A DNA stretch of 22,961 nt. Origin: JBBTYG01 sp964418085. Lineage in GTDB: Bacteria; Patescibacteriota; Minisyncoccia; UBA6257; 2-01-FULL-56-20. Numbering within the stretch: position 1 is the stretch's first letter; each line of letters begins with the position of its first letter. Shown piece by piece: positions 13,848 to 20,289 of this stretch. The notes beneath the pieces were generated by a model. That model saw nothing but the letters and a program-made list of their open reading frames with translations. It was not told the origin of the DNA and made no database searches. The stretch spans positions 1-22,961 of the forward strand of contig CAYQKB010000016.1 in the NCBI GenBank assembly GCA_964418085.1. Direction: 5' to 3'. Position numbers and translations under genes: made by a program.

Positions 13848-15371
13848 TTATTTCGCGAAGTCAAAATTCGACAATACTTCCTTCATCTTTGTTTCAACTT
13901 CCGGAGAAAGTTCCCGTTTCTCGCGAATCGGTTTGAAGATTGCATCTCCGTGGGTTTTTTCGATGAAGTCCACGAGCCGTTCGCCGGTTAGCTTAATTTT
14001 TTCTTTCGGGACGGCGTTGAAGTAGCCGTTTAAGGCAGCATAGATTATGACAACCTGTTTTTCGAACGCGAGCGGTTGGAGGTCATCCTGTTTCAAGATT
14101 TCAGTCAGTATTTGTCCCCGTTGTATCTTTTGTTTAGTTGTTTCGTCCACATCCGATGCGAATTGCACGAAGGCCTGCAGTTCTCTGAACTGCGCGAGCT
14201 CAAGCCGCAGTTTACCAGCCACTTTTTTCATTGCTTTTGTTTGCGCTGCGGATCCGACGCGGGAGACGGAGAGACCGACGTTGATAGCCGGGCGAATTCC
14301 CTGGTTGAAGAGGTCGGATTCGAGGAAAATCTGTCCGTCGGTGATTGAGATCACGTTTGTCGGGACGTATGCAGAAATATCGCCGAGCTGGGTTTCAATA
14401 ATAGGAAGTGCGGTGAGCGAGCCGCCGCCGTTTTCTTTGTTGAGTTTTGCCGCACGCTCGAGTAGGCGAGAGTGGAGATAGAACACGTCGCCCGGATATG
14501 CTTCGCGGCCCGGTGGACGTCCCAAGAGAAGGGAAATTTGCCGGTATGCCTGCGCGTGCTTTGTAAGATCATCGTAGATAATCACCGCGTCCTGCCCTTT
14601 GCTCATAAAATATTCTCCGATGGCGCAGCCGGCGTATGGCGCGAGATACCAGAGTGCGGCGGGGGAGGAGGCCGAGGCGTTTACGATAATCGAATACTCA
14701 AGCGCTCCTTTTTCTTTAAGTGTTTGAACGAGACGTGCGGTCTTGGATTCTTTCTGGCCGATTGCGACGTAAATACAAATTGGTCGTTTTGTTGCTTCAC
14801 TTTTTTGATTCAAAATGACATCGAGTGCGACGGCAGTTTTCCCGGTTTGCCGGTCGCCGATAATGAGCTCGCGCTGGCCGCGGCCGATCGGGATCATGGC
14901 ATCTATCGCTTTGATGCCCGTGTGCACCGCTTCGTTCACCGACTCGCGGCTCACGACGTCCGGCGCTTTTTTCTCAAGCGGGAAAAGCTGCGACTTATTT
15001 TTCTTAAAAATTTGCCCCAGTCCATCCTGCGCTTCGCCCAGGGGATTTATCACTCTGCCTAAAAGTTCATCGCCGACTTCGATAGAGAGCACGCGGCCGG
15101 TGGTTTTCGCGGTGTCGCCGCTTTTTACAAACCGCTCTTCGCCGAGAATCAGCGCGCCGATTGTTTCTTCTTCGAGGTTCAAAGCGAGTGCCGAAACGGT
15201 TTTTTCGCTCGTTTCTATTGTGATGATTTCCTGCGCCTGAACTCCGCGCAAACCTCCGATGCGGGCGACGCCGTCGCCGACTTCAATGACGCGGCCAACT
15301 TCTTCCCAAACGGTCGTGTCTTTGTATTCTTCAATCTGCTTTTTAAGTTTTTCAATTATTTCGTAGGACAT
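13848..15371 (-). CDS. atpA: ATP synthase F1 subunit alpha
   Basis: Non-catalytic nucleotide-binding subunit of F1. The 507-residue product has the N-terminal barrel (VIEVGDGVARIGGL), Walker A GDRQTGKT at residues 172-179, KESKTARLVQTLKEKGALEY, the DLTKHAQAYRQISLLLGRPP segment with PGREAYPGDVFYLHSRLLER, LTALPIIETQ, and the arginine-finger SVSRVGSAAQTKAMKKVAG region. Length is normal and no key segment is missing. It follows atpH across a family B palindrome. Confidence 0.99.
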   Translation of the reverse strand: MSYEIIEKLKKQIEEYKDTTVWEEVGRVIEVGDGVARIGGLRGVQAQEIITIETSEKTVSALALNLEEETIGALILGEERFVKSGDTAKTTGRVLSIEVGDELLGRVINPLGEAQDGLGQIFKKNKSQLFPLEKKAPDVVSRESVNEAVHTGIKAIDAMIPIGRGQRELIIGDRQTGKTAVALDVILNQKSEATKRPICIYVAIGQKESKTARLVQTLKEKGALEYSIIVNASASSPAALWYLAPYAGCAIGEYFMSKGQDAVIIYDDLTKHAQAYRQISLLLGRPPGREAYPGDVFYLHSRLLERAAKLNKENGGGSLTALPIIETQLGDISAYVPTNVISITDGQIFLESDLFNQGIRPAINVGLSVSRVGSAAQTKAMKKVAGKLRLELAQFRELQAFVQFASDVDETTKQKIQRGQILTEILKQDDLQPLAFEKQVVIIYAALNGYFNAVPKEKIKLTGERLVDFIEKTHGDAIFKPIREKRELSPEVETKMKEVLSNFDFAK

Positions 15372-15494
15372 GTTTCAAATGTAAGGTTTAAATATCAAAA
15401 TGTAAAATGACAGTTTAAAATGTAAAGCGTTCCGAAGTTTTTTAATTTTGAATTTTGCGTTGTCATTTTTAACTTTGATATTTACATTTTCAAT
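15372..15494. repeat. Intergenic palindromic repeat, family B copy 4
   Basis: On the plus strand AAATGTAAGGTTTAAATATC and AAAATGTAAAATGACAGTTT face TTTTGCGTTGTCATTTTTAA and CTTTGATATTTACATTTTCA. It fills the atpH-atpA gap. It is very similar to copy 3 between atpG and atpD. Confidence 0.65.
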
Positions 15495-15872
15495 TTAGGA
15501 AAATAGCGTTGCTAGTTTTCGCTTGAGCGATACATCGAACTGTTTTTCCTCATTTATGATAACTTTTACTCCTGCGATAAGCGAATTATTTATTTTGTAT
15601 TCGATATCCGAATTTTTGTTTTTCCACTGGTTTGTTAGTTTCGATTGTTGTTCTGAAGAGAGCGGCCGCGCTGATTCGATTGTTATAAGCGATTTTCCAT
15701 GAAGGTGCCGCCATTTTTTTTCGCATGCTTCGAGAATCTGCGTCCGCCGAGCCCAATCGTTATTTTTTTTAATCGCTTCGATGAATTTCTCTATGAGTTT
15801 CCCTGCGTTCTTGGTTTCTTTTGAAACGGCAAGGAGCGCATCCGCGTATGAGTCTACGGAAATTTTTTTCAT
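15495..15872 (-). CDS. atpH: ATP synthase subunit delta, short form
   Basis: Delta joins the peripheral stalk to the top of F1. The N-terminal SVDSYADALLAVSKE and the C-terminal NNSLIAGVKVIINEEKQFDV plus SLKRKLATLF match the family ends. At 125 residues it is much shorter than the usual 175-180, with the middle compacted. It sits in the expected place between atpF and atpA. The start codon is the ATG flush with the family A hairpin, reading CGGG-ATG on the minus strand. Confidence 0.93.
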   Translation of the reverse strand: MKKISVDSYADALLAVSKETKNAGKLIEKFIEAIKKNNDWARRTQILEACEKKWRHLHGKSLITIESARPLSSEQQSKLTNQWKNKNSDIEYKINNSLIAGVKVIINEEKQFDVSLKRKLATLFS

Positions 15873-15975
15873 CCCGTTAGAAAATTAAAACTCGCGCCTT
15901 GCGACTATTAAGGCGATTTTTGTTGAAATTAATTACTGGATTGTTATTTTTCATGAGTATTAATTTTCTAACGGG
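15873..15975 (-). repeat. Family A start-codon hairpin element, copy 5 (before atpH)
   Basis: On the minus strand the left arm is CCCGTTAGAAAATTAA and the right arm TTAATTTTCTAACGGG, a perfect 16-bp pairing. Flanks are ATGAAT (15981-15976) and ATGAAA (15872 down). The leader ORF starts at 15981 and stops with TAA at 15879-15877: 34 residues beginning MNPVRKLILM and ending ARVLIF, 4 nt before the atpH ATG. atpF stops 4 nt before the leader ATG. The inner stem CGCCTT...AAGGCG is perfect. Confidence 0.88.
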
Positions 15976-15985
15976 ATTCATGCTC

Positions 15986-16486
15986 TTATACTGGAATTTT
16001 TTCTTTCGCGACTTTTTCGATGAGCTTGTCATCCATCATTTTCGGGTCAATGCCCACGGTTTTCGTGATTACATGTTTCACGAGCGTTACGGCTTCGTCA
16101 TACATTTTTTTCCGCTCGGCCATTTTTTCCGCCTCAATCCGTTCGAGCGCCGTCTTCATCATTCCGGCTTCTTTTTTCGCCGCATCGTCCAGAATTTTTT
16201 GCGTTTGCTCTTCTGCCCTCAATTCCGCACTTTTCATCATTTTCATTGCTTCTTCTTCCGCCTCTTTCATTTTGTTCTTTTTGAGCTCGCTGATTTCGTG
16301 AAGGCGCTTCTCGGCTTCCTCCGATTTTGCGATTCCTTCCTCGATTTTTGTTCGCCGCTTGGCGAGAAATTCAAGAAGCGGTTTGTAGATGGTAAGCCGA
16401 AGCACGACAAGTACAATAAAAAAATTGACCGCCTGCGCGAGAAACAGCTTCCAGTCCAATCCTAAATTTTTTATTAGATCCTGCAT
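15986..16486 (-). CDS. atpF: ATP synthase Fo subunit b
   Basis: Subunit b forms the peripheral stalk. The 166-residue product has one N-terminal membrane helix (FLAQAVNFFIVLVVLRLTIY, residues about 16-35), the conserved KPLLEFLAKRRTKIEEGIAK after it, then a long charged, heptad-like coiled coil rich in Glu, Lys and Met, ending in a short C-terminal delta-binding segment. It stops 4 nt before the leader ORF of the family A element that separates it from atpH. No SD motif. Confidence 0.97.
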   Translation of the reverse strand: MQDLIKNLGLDWKLFLAQAVNFFIVLVVLRLTIYKPLLEFLAKRRTKIEEGIAKSEEAEKRLHEISELKKNKMKEAEEEAMKMMKSAELRAEEQTQKILDDAAKKEAGMMKTALERIEAEKMAERKKMYDEAVTLVKHVITKTVGIDPKMMDDKLIEKVAKEKIPV

Positions 16487-16521
16487 AAATGTAACTTGTA
16501 ACTAGCAACCGATAACCAAAA

Positions 16522-16749
16522 CTAAACAAACTTTATAATAAGTGCAATGAGGAGCGCGTAAATCGCGATTGCTTCGGCGAACGCGATTGCCAAAATCATG
16601 TTTGTTCTGATCTTCGGCGTCGCTTCCGGATTTCGCCCGATGGCCTGCGCTGCTGCCGCTCCGATAAGCCCGACTGCGATTCCCGGTCCGATAACACCGA
16701 CTCCGATTGCGAATGCTGTTGCGATAAGTTTAGCTGTTTGTACGTCCAT
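16522..16749 (-). CDS. atpE: ATP synthase Fo subunit c (H+-type)
   Basis: Subunit c forms the rotating ring of Fo. From the ATG at 16749 the product is 75 residues: helix 1 with IGVGVIGPGIAVGLIGAAAA, polar loop GRNPEA (RxP), and helix 2 with the ion-binding Glu59 in AFAEAIAIYALLIALI. No helix-1 Gln or Ser after the Glu is seen as in Na+-type rings, so protons are the likely ion. An in-frame ATG at 16911 would add 54 residues encoded by the tandem hairpin repeat upstream; this is rejected because c subunits begin as here. Confidence 0.96.
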   Translation of the reverse strand: MDVQTAKLIATAFAIGVGVIGPGIAVGLIGAAAAQAIGRNPEATPKIRTNMILAIAFAEAIAIYALLIALIIKFV

Positions 16750-16786
16750 AATTTTTTTGAATAATTTTATAGTTTGGGCGACCTTT

Positions 16787-16918
16787 TCGGGTAGTAGAAG
16801 TTCGAGTTGAATATCGGGCTCCGCTCGAACTTTCACTATCCGATTTCCGGGTAGTAGAAGTTCGATCAGCTTCGCATGTTTGTCTCGCTGCGAGACCAAT
16901 CGAACTTTCACTACCCGA
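16787..16918. repeat. Tandem double hairpin between atpB and atpE (family F)
   Basis: Two consecutive hairpins of similar design. First (16787-16843): TCGGGTAGTAGAAGTTCGAG pairs with CTCGAACTTTCACTATCCGA (18 of 20). Second (16846-16918): CGGGTAGTAGAAGTTCGAT pairs with ATCGAACTTTCACTACCCG, with an inner perfect GTCTCG-ctg-CGAGAC. The loops differ while the arms are nearly the same in both units. The frame across both is open and in phase with atpE on the minus strand. Confidence 0.8.
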
Positions 16919-16943
16919 TTTGTTATTTGTTTTGTGTCATTAG

Positions 16944-17690
16944 TTATTTGCTCTCCTCGTGTTCATCGTGATCTTCGACGGCAACGGATATAAATACGAG
17001 CGTGAGCATTGCAAATATGAACGCCTGTATCAGACCAAAAAACATCTCCATCATAACGAAGGGAAGCGGTAAGATGTATGGAATCAGAAACTGGATTACC
17101 ACGAGAAGCACTTCTCCCGCGAATATGTTGCCAAAAAGACGGAATGAGAACGACACTATTCTAGCAAATTCCGACAGTAATTCCAATATGCCGACGAAGA
17201 ACCCGAGCGGGCTCGAAAAATTTAGAAATTTTTTCGCGTGCTTTACTGCGCCGATCGTCCCGATGCCGATGATGTTTGTGGCGAGTACGGAAATAATTGC
17301 GAGGGCGAGTGTGAAATTCAAATCCGTTGAAGGTGACCGGAGAAAGGGGACGGCCTCTTCGCCCACACGAAACACAATAGACCCGATGCCAGGCAGAAGT
17401 CCCAGCCAGTTTGAAAAAAGCACGAACACAAAAATCGTCGCGACGAGGGGAAAATATTTTTCAGATTTTTTTCTGTTGCCCAAAACCTGATCCATGAGGC
17501 CAATGAGTGCTTCAATGCCACTTTCCAAAACATTTTGTACTCTTCCGGGAATCATGGCGAAGCGCCGGCGCATGATGAGCCCCGTTGTGACAAAGAGTAT
17601 GAGAATGCCAAAAGAAACAATGATGCTGTTCGTTATCGTGAACCCGCCAATTTTAAAAAGGTCTTCGGGGTGTAGTGATATGTGGATCAT
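16944..17690 (-). CDS. atpB: ATP synthase Fo subunit a
   Basis: Subunit a forms the two proton half-channels next to the c ring. The 248-residue membrane protein has several strongly hydrophobic helices and the key segment FSFRLFGNIFAGEVLLVV with the essential Arg at residue 184. It also carries FVFVLFSNWLGLLPGIGS and STDLNFTLALAIISVLATN (the conserved T-D-N-T pattern), and FGLIQAFIFAMLTLVFISVA near the end. The last residues are acidic (EDHDEHEESK). It is first in the operon, 15 nt or so from a plausible transcription start. No atpI is seen upstream. Confidence 0.98.
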   Translation of the reverse strand: MIHISLHPEDLFKIGGFTITNSIIVSFGILILFVTTGLIMRRRFAMIPGRVQNVLESGIEALIGLMDQVLGNRKKSEKYFPLVATIFVFVLFSNWLGLLPGIGSIVFRVGEEAVPFLRSPSTDLNFTLALAIISVLATNIIGIGTIGAVKHAKKFLNFSSPLGFFVGILELLSEFARIVSFSFRLFGNIFAGEVLLVVIQFLIPYILPLPFVMMEMFFGLIQAFIFAMLTLVFISVAVEDHDEHEESK

Positions 17691-17874
17691 GATTCGTAAA
17701 ATTACCGCGTAATTTTAACAGGTTTTATGGCTTTTTCGCAAGAATTTGGAATGCTTGTGCGATGAATTGATAATATGTCGTGTTGCTGATACCCTGTGGG
17801 CAGCGGTTTTACGGTTAACACAAACAAAAAACCCTTAACAATTGAACATGGGTTAAAACGAAAGAAAGAAAGTC
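17691..17874. other. Divergent intergenic region atpB / purH
   Basis: 184 bp between head-to-head genes. Besides the atpB promoter, it holds AACCC (about 17829) and GGGTT (17850-17854) facing each other around TTAACAATTGAA just before purH, a weak hairpin. A purine-rich AACGAAAGAAAGAAAG run precedes the purH ATG but is not a clear SD. I see no convincing purH promoter. Confidence 0.4.
17712..17741 (-). promoter_or_regulatory. Candidate ATP synthase operon promoter
   Basis: Minus strand TTGCGA (17741-17736), 18-bp spacer, and TG-T-TAAAAT with the -10 at 17717-17712, an extended -10 form. The predicted start, around 17705, leaves about 15 nt before the atpB ATG at 17690. No terminator or other gene separates it from the operon. 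Confidence 0.5.
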
Positions 17875-19524
17875 ATGAGAGCATTCATATCCGTTCGAAA
17901 TAAAACTGGAATCGATTGGTTCGCAAGAGAGTTGGTGAAGCTAGACGTCGAGATTGTTTCAGCCGGAGGTACAGCCAAGTTTCTTCGCGCCGGCGGAATT
18001 CCGGTAAAAGACATTGCCGACATATCCGGCCTGGAGCCGATTTTGGATCATCGAGTCGCCACGCTTGTGCCGCATCTCCACGGCGGTCTCCTCGCGGAGA
18101 GTAGACACGTTACCGAGCTCGCGCATCTCGCAACTCGGAAAACAAATCCGATCGTCATTCCCTGGTTCGACCTTGTCTGTAACGATCCATACCCTCTGAA
18201 AGAGGCGATTGGAAAAGCTGGCGCCACGCGCGAATCGGTGATCGAGGAGACTGACATCGGCGGTCCTACGATGCTTATGTCCGCAGCCAAAGGGCGGCGG
18301 ATCGTGATCGTGGATTTCGATGATCGCAAGCGCGTGATCGACTGGCTCAAAGCCGGCCGCCCGGACGAGGAAAAATTCATCACATACCTGGTAGCCAAGG
18401 CATACGGGTTTGTCGCGGACTATTATCTCACTGCCGCGCGCTATCACAGCGCCGGAAAGATCGACGGCGTGGTTGGCGCCGAAGTGTATCACTGCAAATA
18501 CGGCGAGAACGCGCACCAAAAAGATGCGGGGCTCTATGCGTCGCCGTTCGGCGCTCCTCATCCGCTCACGATTAGTCAGTTCAAACTTATCGAGGGTAAT
18601 CCGATGAGTCTCACAAACATGACGGATGTGTATCGCCTCCGTGAAACGATGGTTCGCATCGCGGCGGCGTTTGACCTGAACTACGGCTTTGTTCCGGACA
18701 TTGCGATTGGCGTTAAACACGGAAACGCCTGCGGAGCCGCTATGACAAGGGAGAATCCCACAGCGGCGCTTGAGCTCATGGTGAAGGGGAGTCCACTCTC
18801 GCTTTTCGGGGGATTTGTGATGGCAAATTTTCCGATTGACGGGATATTGGCAAGCATCCTTCGGAACTATCTGGTTCCGAAAGATGCAGGGAAGAGAGTT
18901 CTCGATGGAGTTGTCGCCCCATCTTTTACCGAGGAGGCGCAGCAAGAGCTTGGCCGCAAAAACGGGCAGTGTCGGATGATTGTTAATCCGGCACTCGCAA
19001 CTTTGGGGAAAGACAACATCGACTCCGGTTCACGTTTTCGCGATGTCGGGTATGGCGAGTTTCTGAAGCAGCAAAATTCGACATTCATTCTGGATTTCAA
19101 GGATCCTCGCCTCGAACGACTCGGAAAGAAAAATTCAGAGCCCCAACAGGAGCACATGGAACAAAACTTGCTTTTTGCTTGGGCGATTGGATCGACGAGC
19201 AACAGCAACACGGTCGTGCTTGTTAAAAACAACAGGCTTATCGGAATGGGGGTCAGCCAGCCGGATCGAGTTGGCGCTGCGGAGCTTGCCATTCATCGCG
19301 CGCGACGAAATGGTCACGATACCAAGGGTTCGTTTGCATATTCCGACAGCTTCTTCCCGTTTACGGACGGGCCGGCACTGCTTGCCGATGCGGGCGTTGA
19401 AGCCATCTTCACCTCAAGCGGATCGAGAAACGACGGTAAGGTGAAAGAGCTCTGCCGCGAGCGTGGAGTTATCCTCTACATGATGCCCGACGAACTTTGT
19501 CGGGGCTTCTATGGACATGGATAA
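17875..19524 (+). CDS. purH: Bifunctional AICAR transformylase / IMP cyclohydrolase
   Basis: Carries out the last two steps of IMP synthesis. The N-terminal MGS-like cyclohydrolase domain shows ISVRNKTGIDWFARELVKLD, SAGGTAKFLRAGGIPVKDI, VATLVPHLHGGLLA and EETDIGGPTMLMSAAKG (about 125-140). The transformylase domain shows CKYGENAHQKD (208-217) and the catalytic KHGNACGAA (281-289), where the usual reading is KHxNPCG, then SDSFFPFTDGPALLADAGV near the end. The 549 residues are a normal full length. The gene stands alone, with no other pur genes in the window, and is visibly GC-richer than its neighbours, which may indicate transfer. Confidence 0.93.
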   Translation: MRAFISVRNKTGIDWFARELVKLDVEIVSAGGTAKFLRAGGIPVKDIADISGLEPILDHRVATLVPHLHGGLLAESRHVTELAHLATRKTNPIVIPWFDLVCNDPYPLKEAIGKAGATRESVIEETDIGGPTMLMSAAKGRRIVIVDFDDRKRVIDWLKAGRPDEEKFITYLVAKAYGFVADYYLTAARYHSAGKIDGVVGAEVYHCKYGENAHQKDAGLYASPFGAPHPLTISQFKLIEGNPMSLTNMTDVYRLRETMVRIAAAFDLNYGFVPDIAIGVKHGNACGAAMTRENPTAALELMVKGSPLSLFGGFVMANFPIDGILASILRNYLVPKDAGKRVLDGVVAPSFTEEAQQELGRKNGQCRMIVNPALATLGKDNIDSGSRFRDVGYGEFLKQQNSTFILDFKDPRLERLGKKNSEPQQEHMEQNLLFAWAIGSTSNSNTVVLVKNNRLIGMGVSQPDRVGAAELAIHRARRNGHDTKGSFAYSDSFFPFTDGPALLADAGVEAIFTSSGSRNDGKVKELCRERGVILYMMPDELCRGFYGHG

Positions 19525-19548
19525 TTCTCGGAATTATTCGAAAAACAC

Positions 19549-19588
19549 GGGGCGTTGCTTGGGAAATCCAGGCGACGCTCCTTTTTAT
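19549..19588 (+). terminator. Intrinsic terminator after purH
   Basis: GGGGCGTTGC (19549-19558) pairs with GCGACGCTCC (19572-19581, with wobble pairs) and is followed by TTTTATTTA. It separates purH from the sigma-factor operon. Confidence 0.65.
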
Positions 19589-19645
19589 TTAATGCTGATA
19601 ATCTTATATTATAGAGTGAAAGTAAGAGCGGGGGCTTTCGCCCGT
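19583..19645 (+). promoter_or_regulatory. Candidate promoter and leader hairpin of the sigma-factor gene
   Basis: A TATTAT -10-like box (19606-19611) lacks a good -35. A short stem GGGC-tttc-GCCC region (about 19629-19644) sits just before the ATG at 19654. No SD motif. A weak call. Confidence 0.3.
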
Positions 19646-19653
19646 CAAAAACT

Positions 19654-20157
19654 ATGAACGACCCACAACGGGACATATTTCTCAAGGCATACGACTCGTA
19701 CGCCGACGCCATATATAGGTATTGCTATTTCAGAGTATTTTCCCGGGGGCGTGCCGAAGAGCTGATGCAGGAGGCTTTCATGAAGGCGTGGCAGTATATT
19801 TCCGACGGAAATGAGGTGGAAAATATGCGAGCGTTCCTTTATAAGGTGGCGACAAATTTGATCATTGATGATTCACGCAAGAAGAAGGAAGAAAGTTTGG
19901 ACATCATGATGGAGATATCCGATGCTGCCGAGCCATCGTATGATGGATCAAAAGAGATTGAGGCGAGCGCGATGCTTCGCGAGGTCATCGCTCTTATGGA
20001 CCGGGAATTAGACGAAGAGGAGAGTCGGCTTTTGAAGCTCCGATATATCGAGGATTTGGATCCGAAAGAGATCGCGGAGATTCTCGGTATTACCGCGAAC
20101 AATACGTCGGTGAAATTAAATCGAGCGGTCGCGAAGCTCAAAAAACATTTTACGTAG
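19654..20157 (+). CDS. ECF-type RNA polymerase sigma factor
   Basis: A 167-residue sigma-70 family protein with only regions 2 and 4. Region 2 covers FLKAYDSYADAIYRYCYFRV through EELMQEAFMKAWQYI and ENMRAFLYKVATNLIIDD (-10 recognition). A linker with an acidic patch follows, then region 4 with the helix-turn-helix DLDPKEIAEILGITANNTSV and KLNRAVAKLKKHF. No region 1 or 3 is seen, as expected of the extracytoplasmic-function type. It is followed, after a family A element, by a DUF5667-type membrane protein, a pairing seen in CPR genomes that suggests a regulatory partner; the regulon cannot be read from this window. Confidence 0.93.
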   Translation: MNDPQRDIFLKAYDSYADAIYRYCYFRVFSRGRAEELMQEAFMKAWQYISDGNEVENMRAFLYKVATNLIIDDSRKKKEESLDIMMEISDAAEPSYDGSKEIEASAMLREVIALMDRELDEEESRLLKLRYIEDLDPKEIAEILGITANNTSVKLNRAVAKLKKHFT

Positions 20158-20175
20158 ATATTTAAGGTTATGGAT

Positions 20176-20289
20176 CCCGTTAGAACCCGCGATCGCGCAG
20201 AATGTTATAAATAACCAATATGAAAAAAGTCGTTATCACAAATTAATAAACTTTATACAGGTCGCAGATCGCGATCTGCTTCTAACGGG
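20176..20289 (+). repeat. Family A start-codon hairpin element, variant copy 6 (before DUF5667 gene)
   Basis: The ends are CCCGTTAGA and TCTAACGGG, as in other copies, but the interior is different: CCCGCGATCGCGCAGA near the left end and the perfect palindrome GCAGATCGCGATCTGC near the right. It is flanked by a perfect 6-bp duplication ATGGAT (20170-20175 and 20290-20295). The leader frame from 20170 is only 14 residues (MDPVRTRDRAECYK, stop at 20212-20214). It shares only the ends and the target preference with copies 1-5. Confidence 0.8.

Noticed and set aside
14472..15062. Plus-strand ORF (196 codons) opposite atpA
   Set aside because: Shadow of the conserved alpha subunit; no motif or plausible start context.
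15899..16465. Plus-strand Phe/His-rich ORF (188 codons) opposite atpF
   Set aside because: It is the complement of the Lys/Glu-rich coiled coil of subunit b; the composition is explained by that.
16750..16911. N-terminal extension of atpE by 54 residues
   Set aside because: The codons are the tandem hairpin repeat; c subunits normally begin at the downstream ATG.
17959..18945. Long minus-strand ORF (328 codons) opposite purH
   Set aside because: It lies entirely within purH, whose protein shows all family motifs; the antisense product has no recognisable features and follows from the GC-rich codon pattern.
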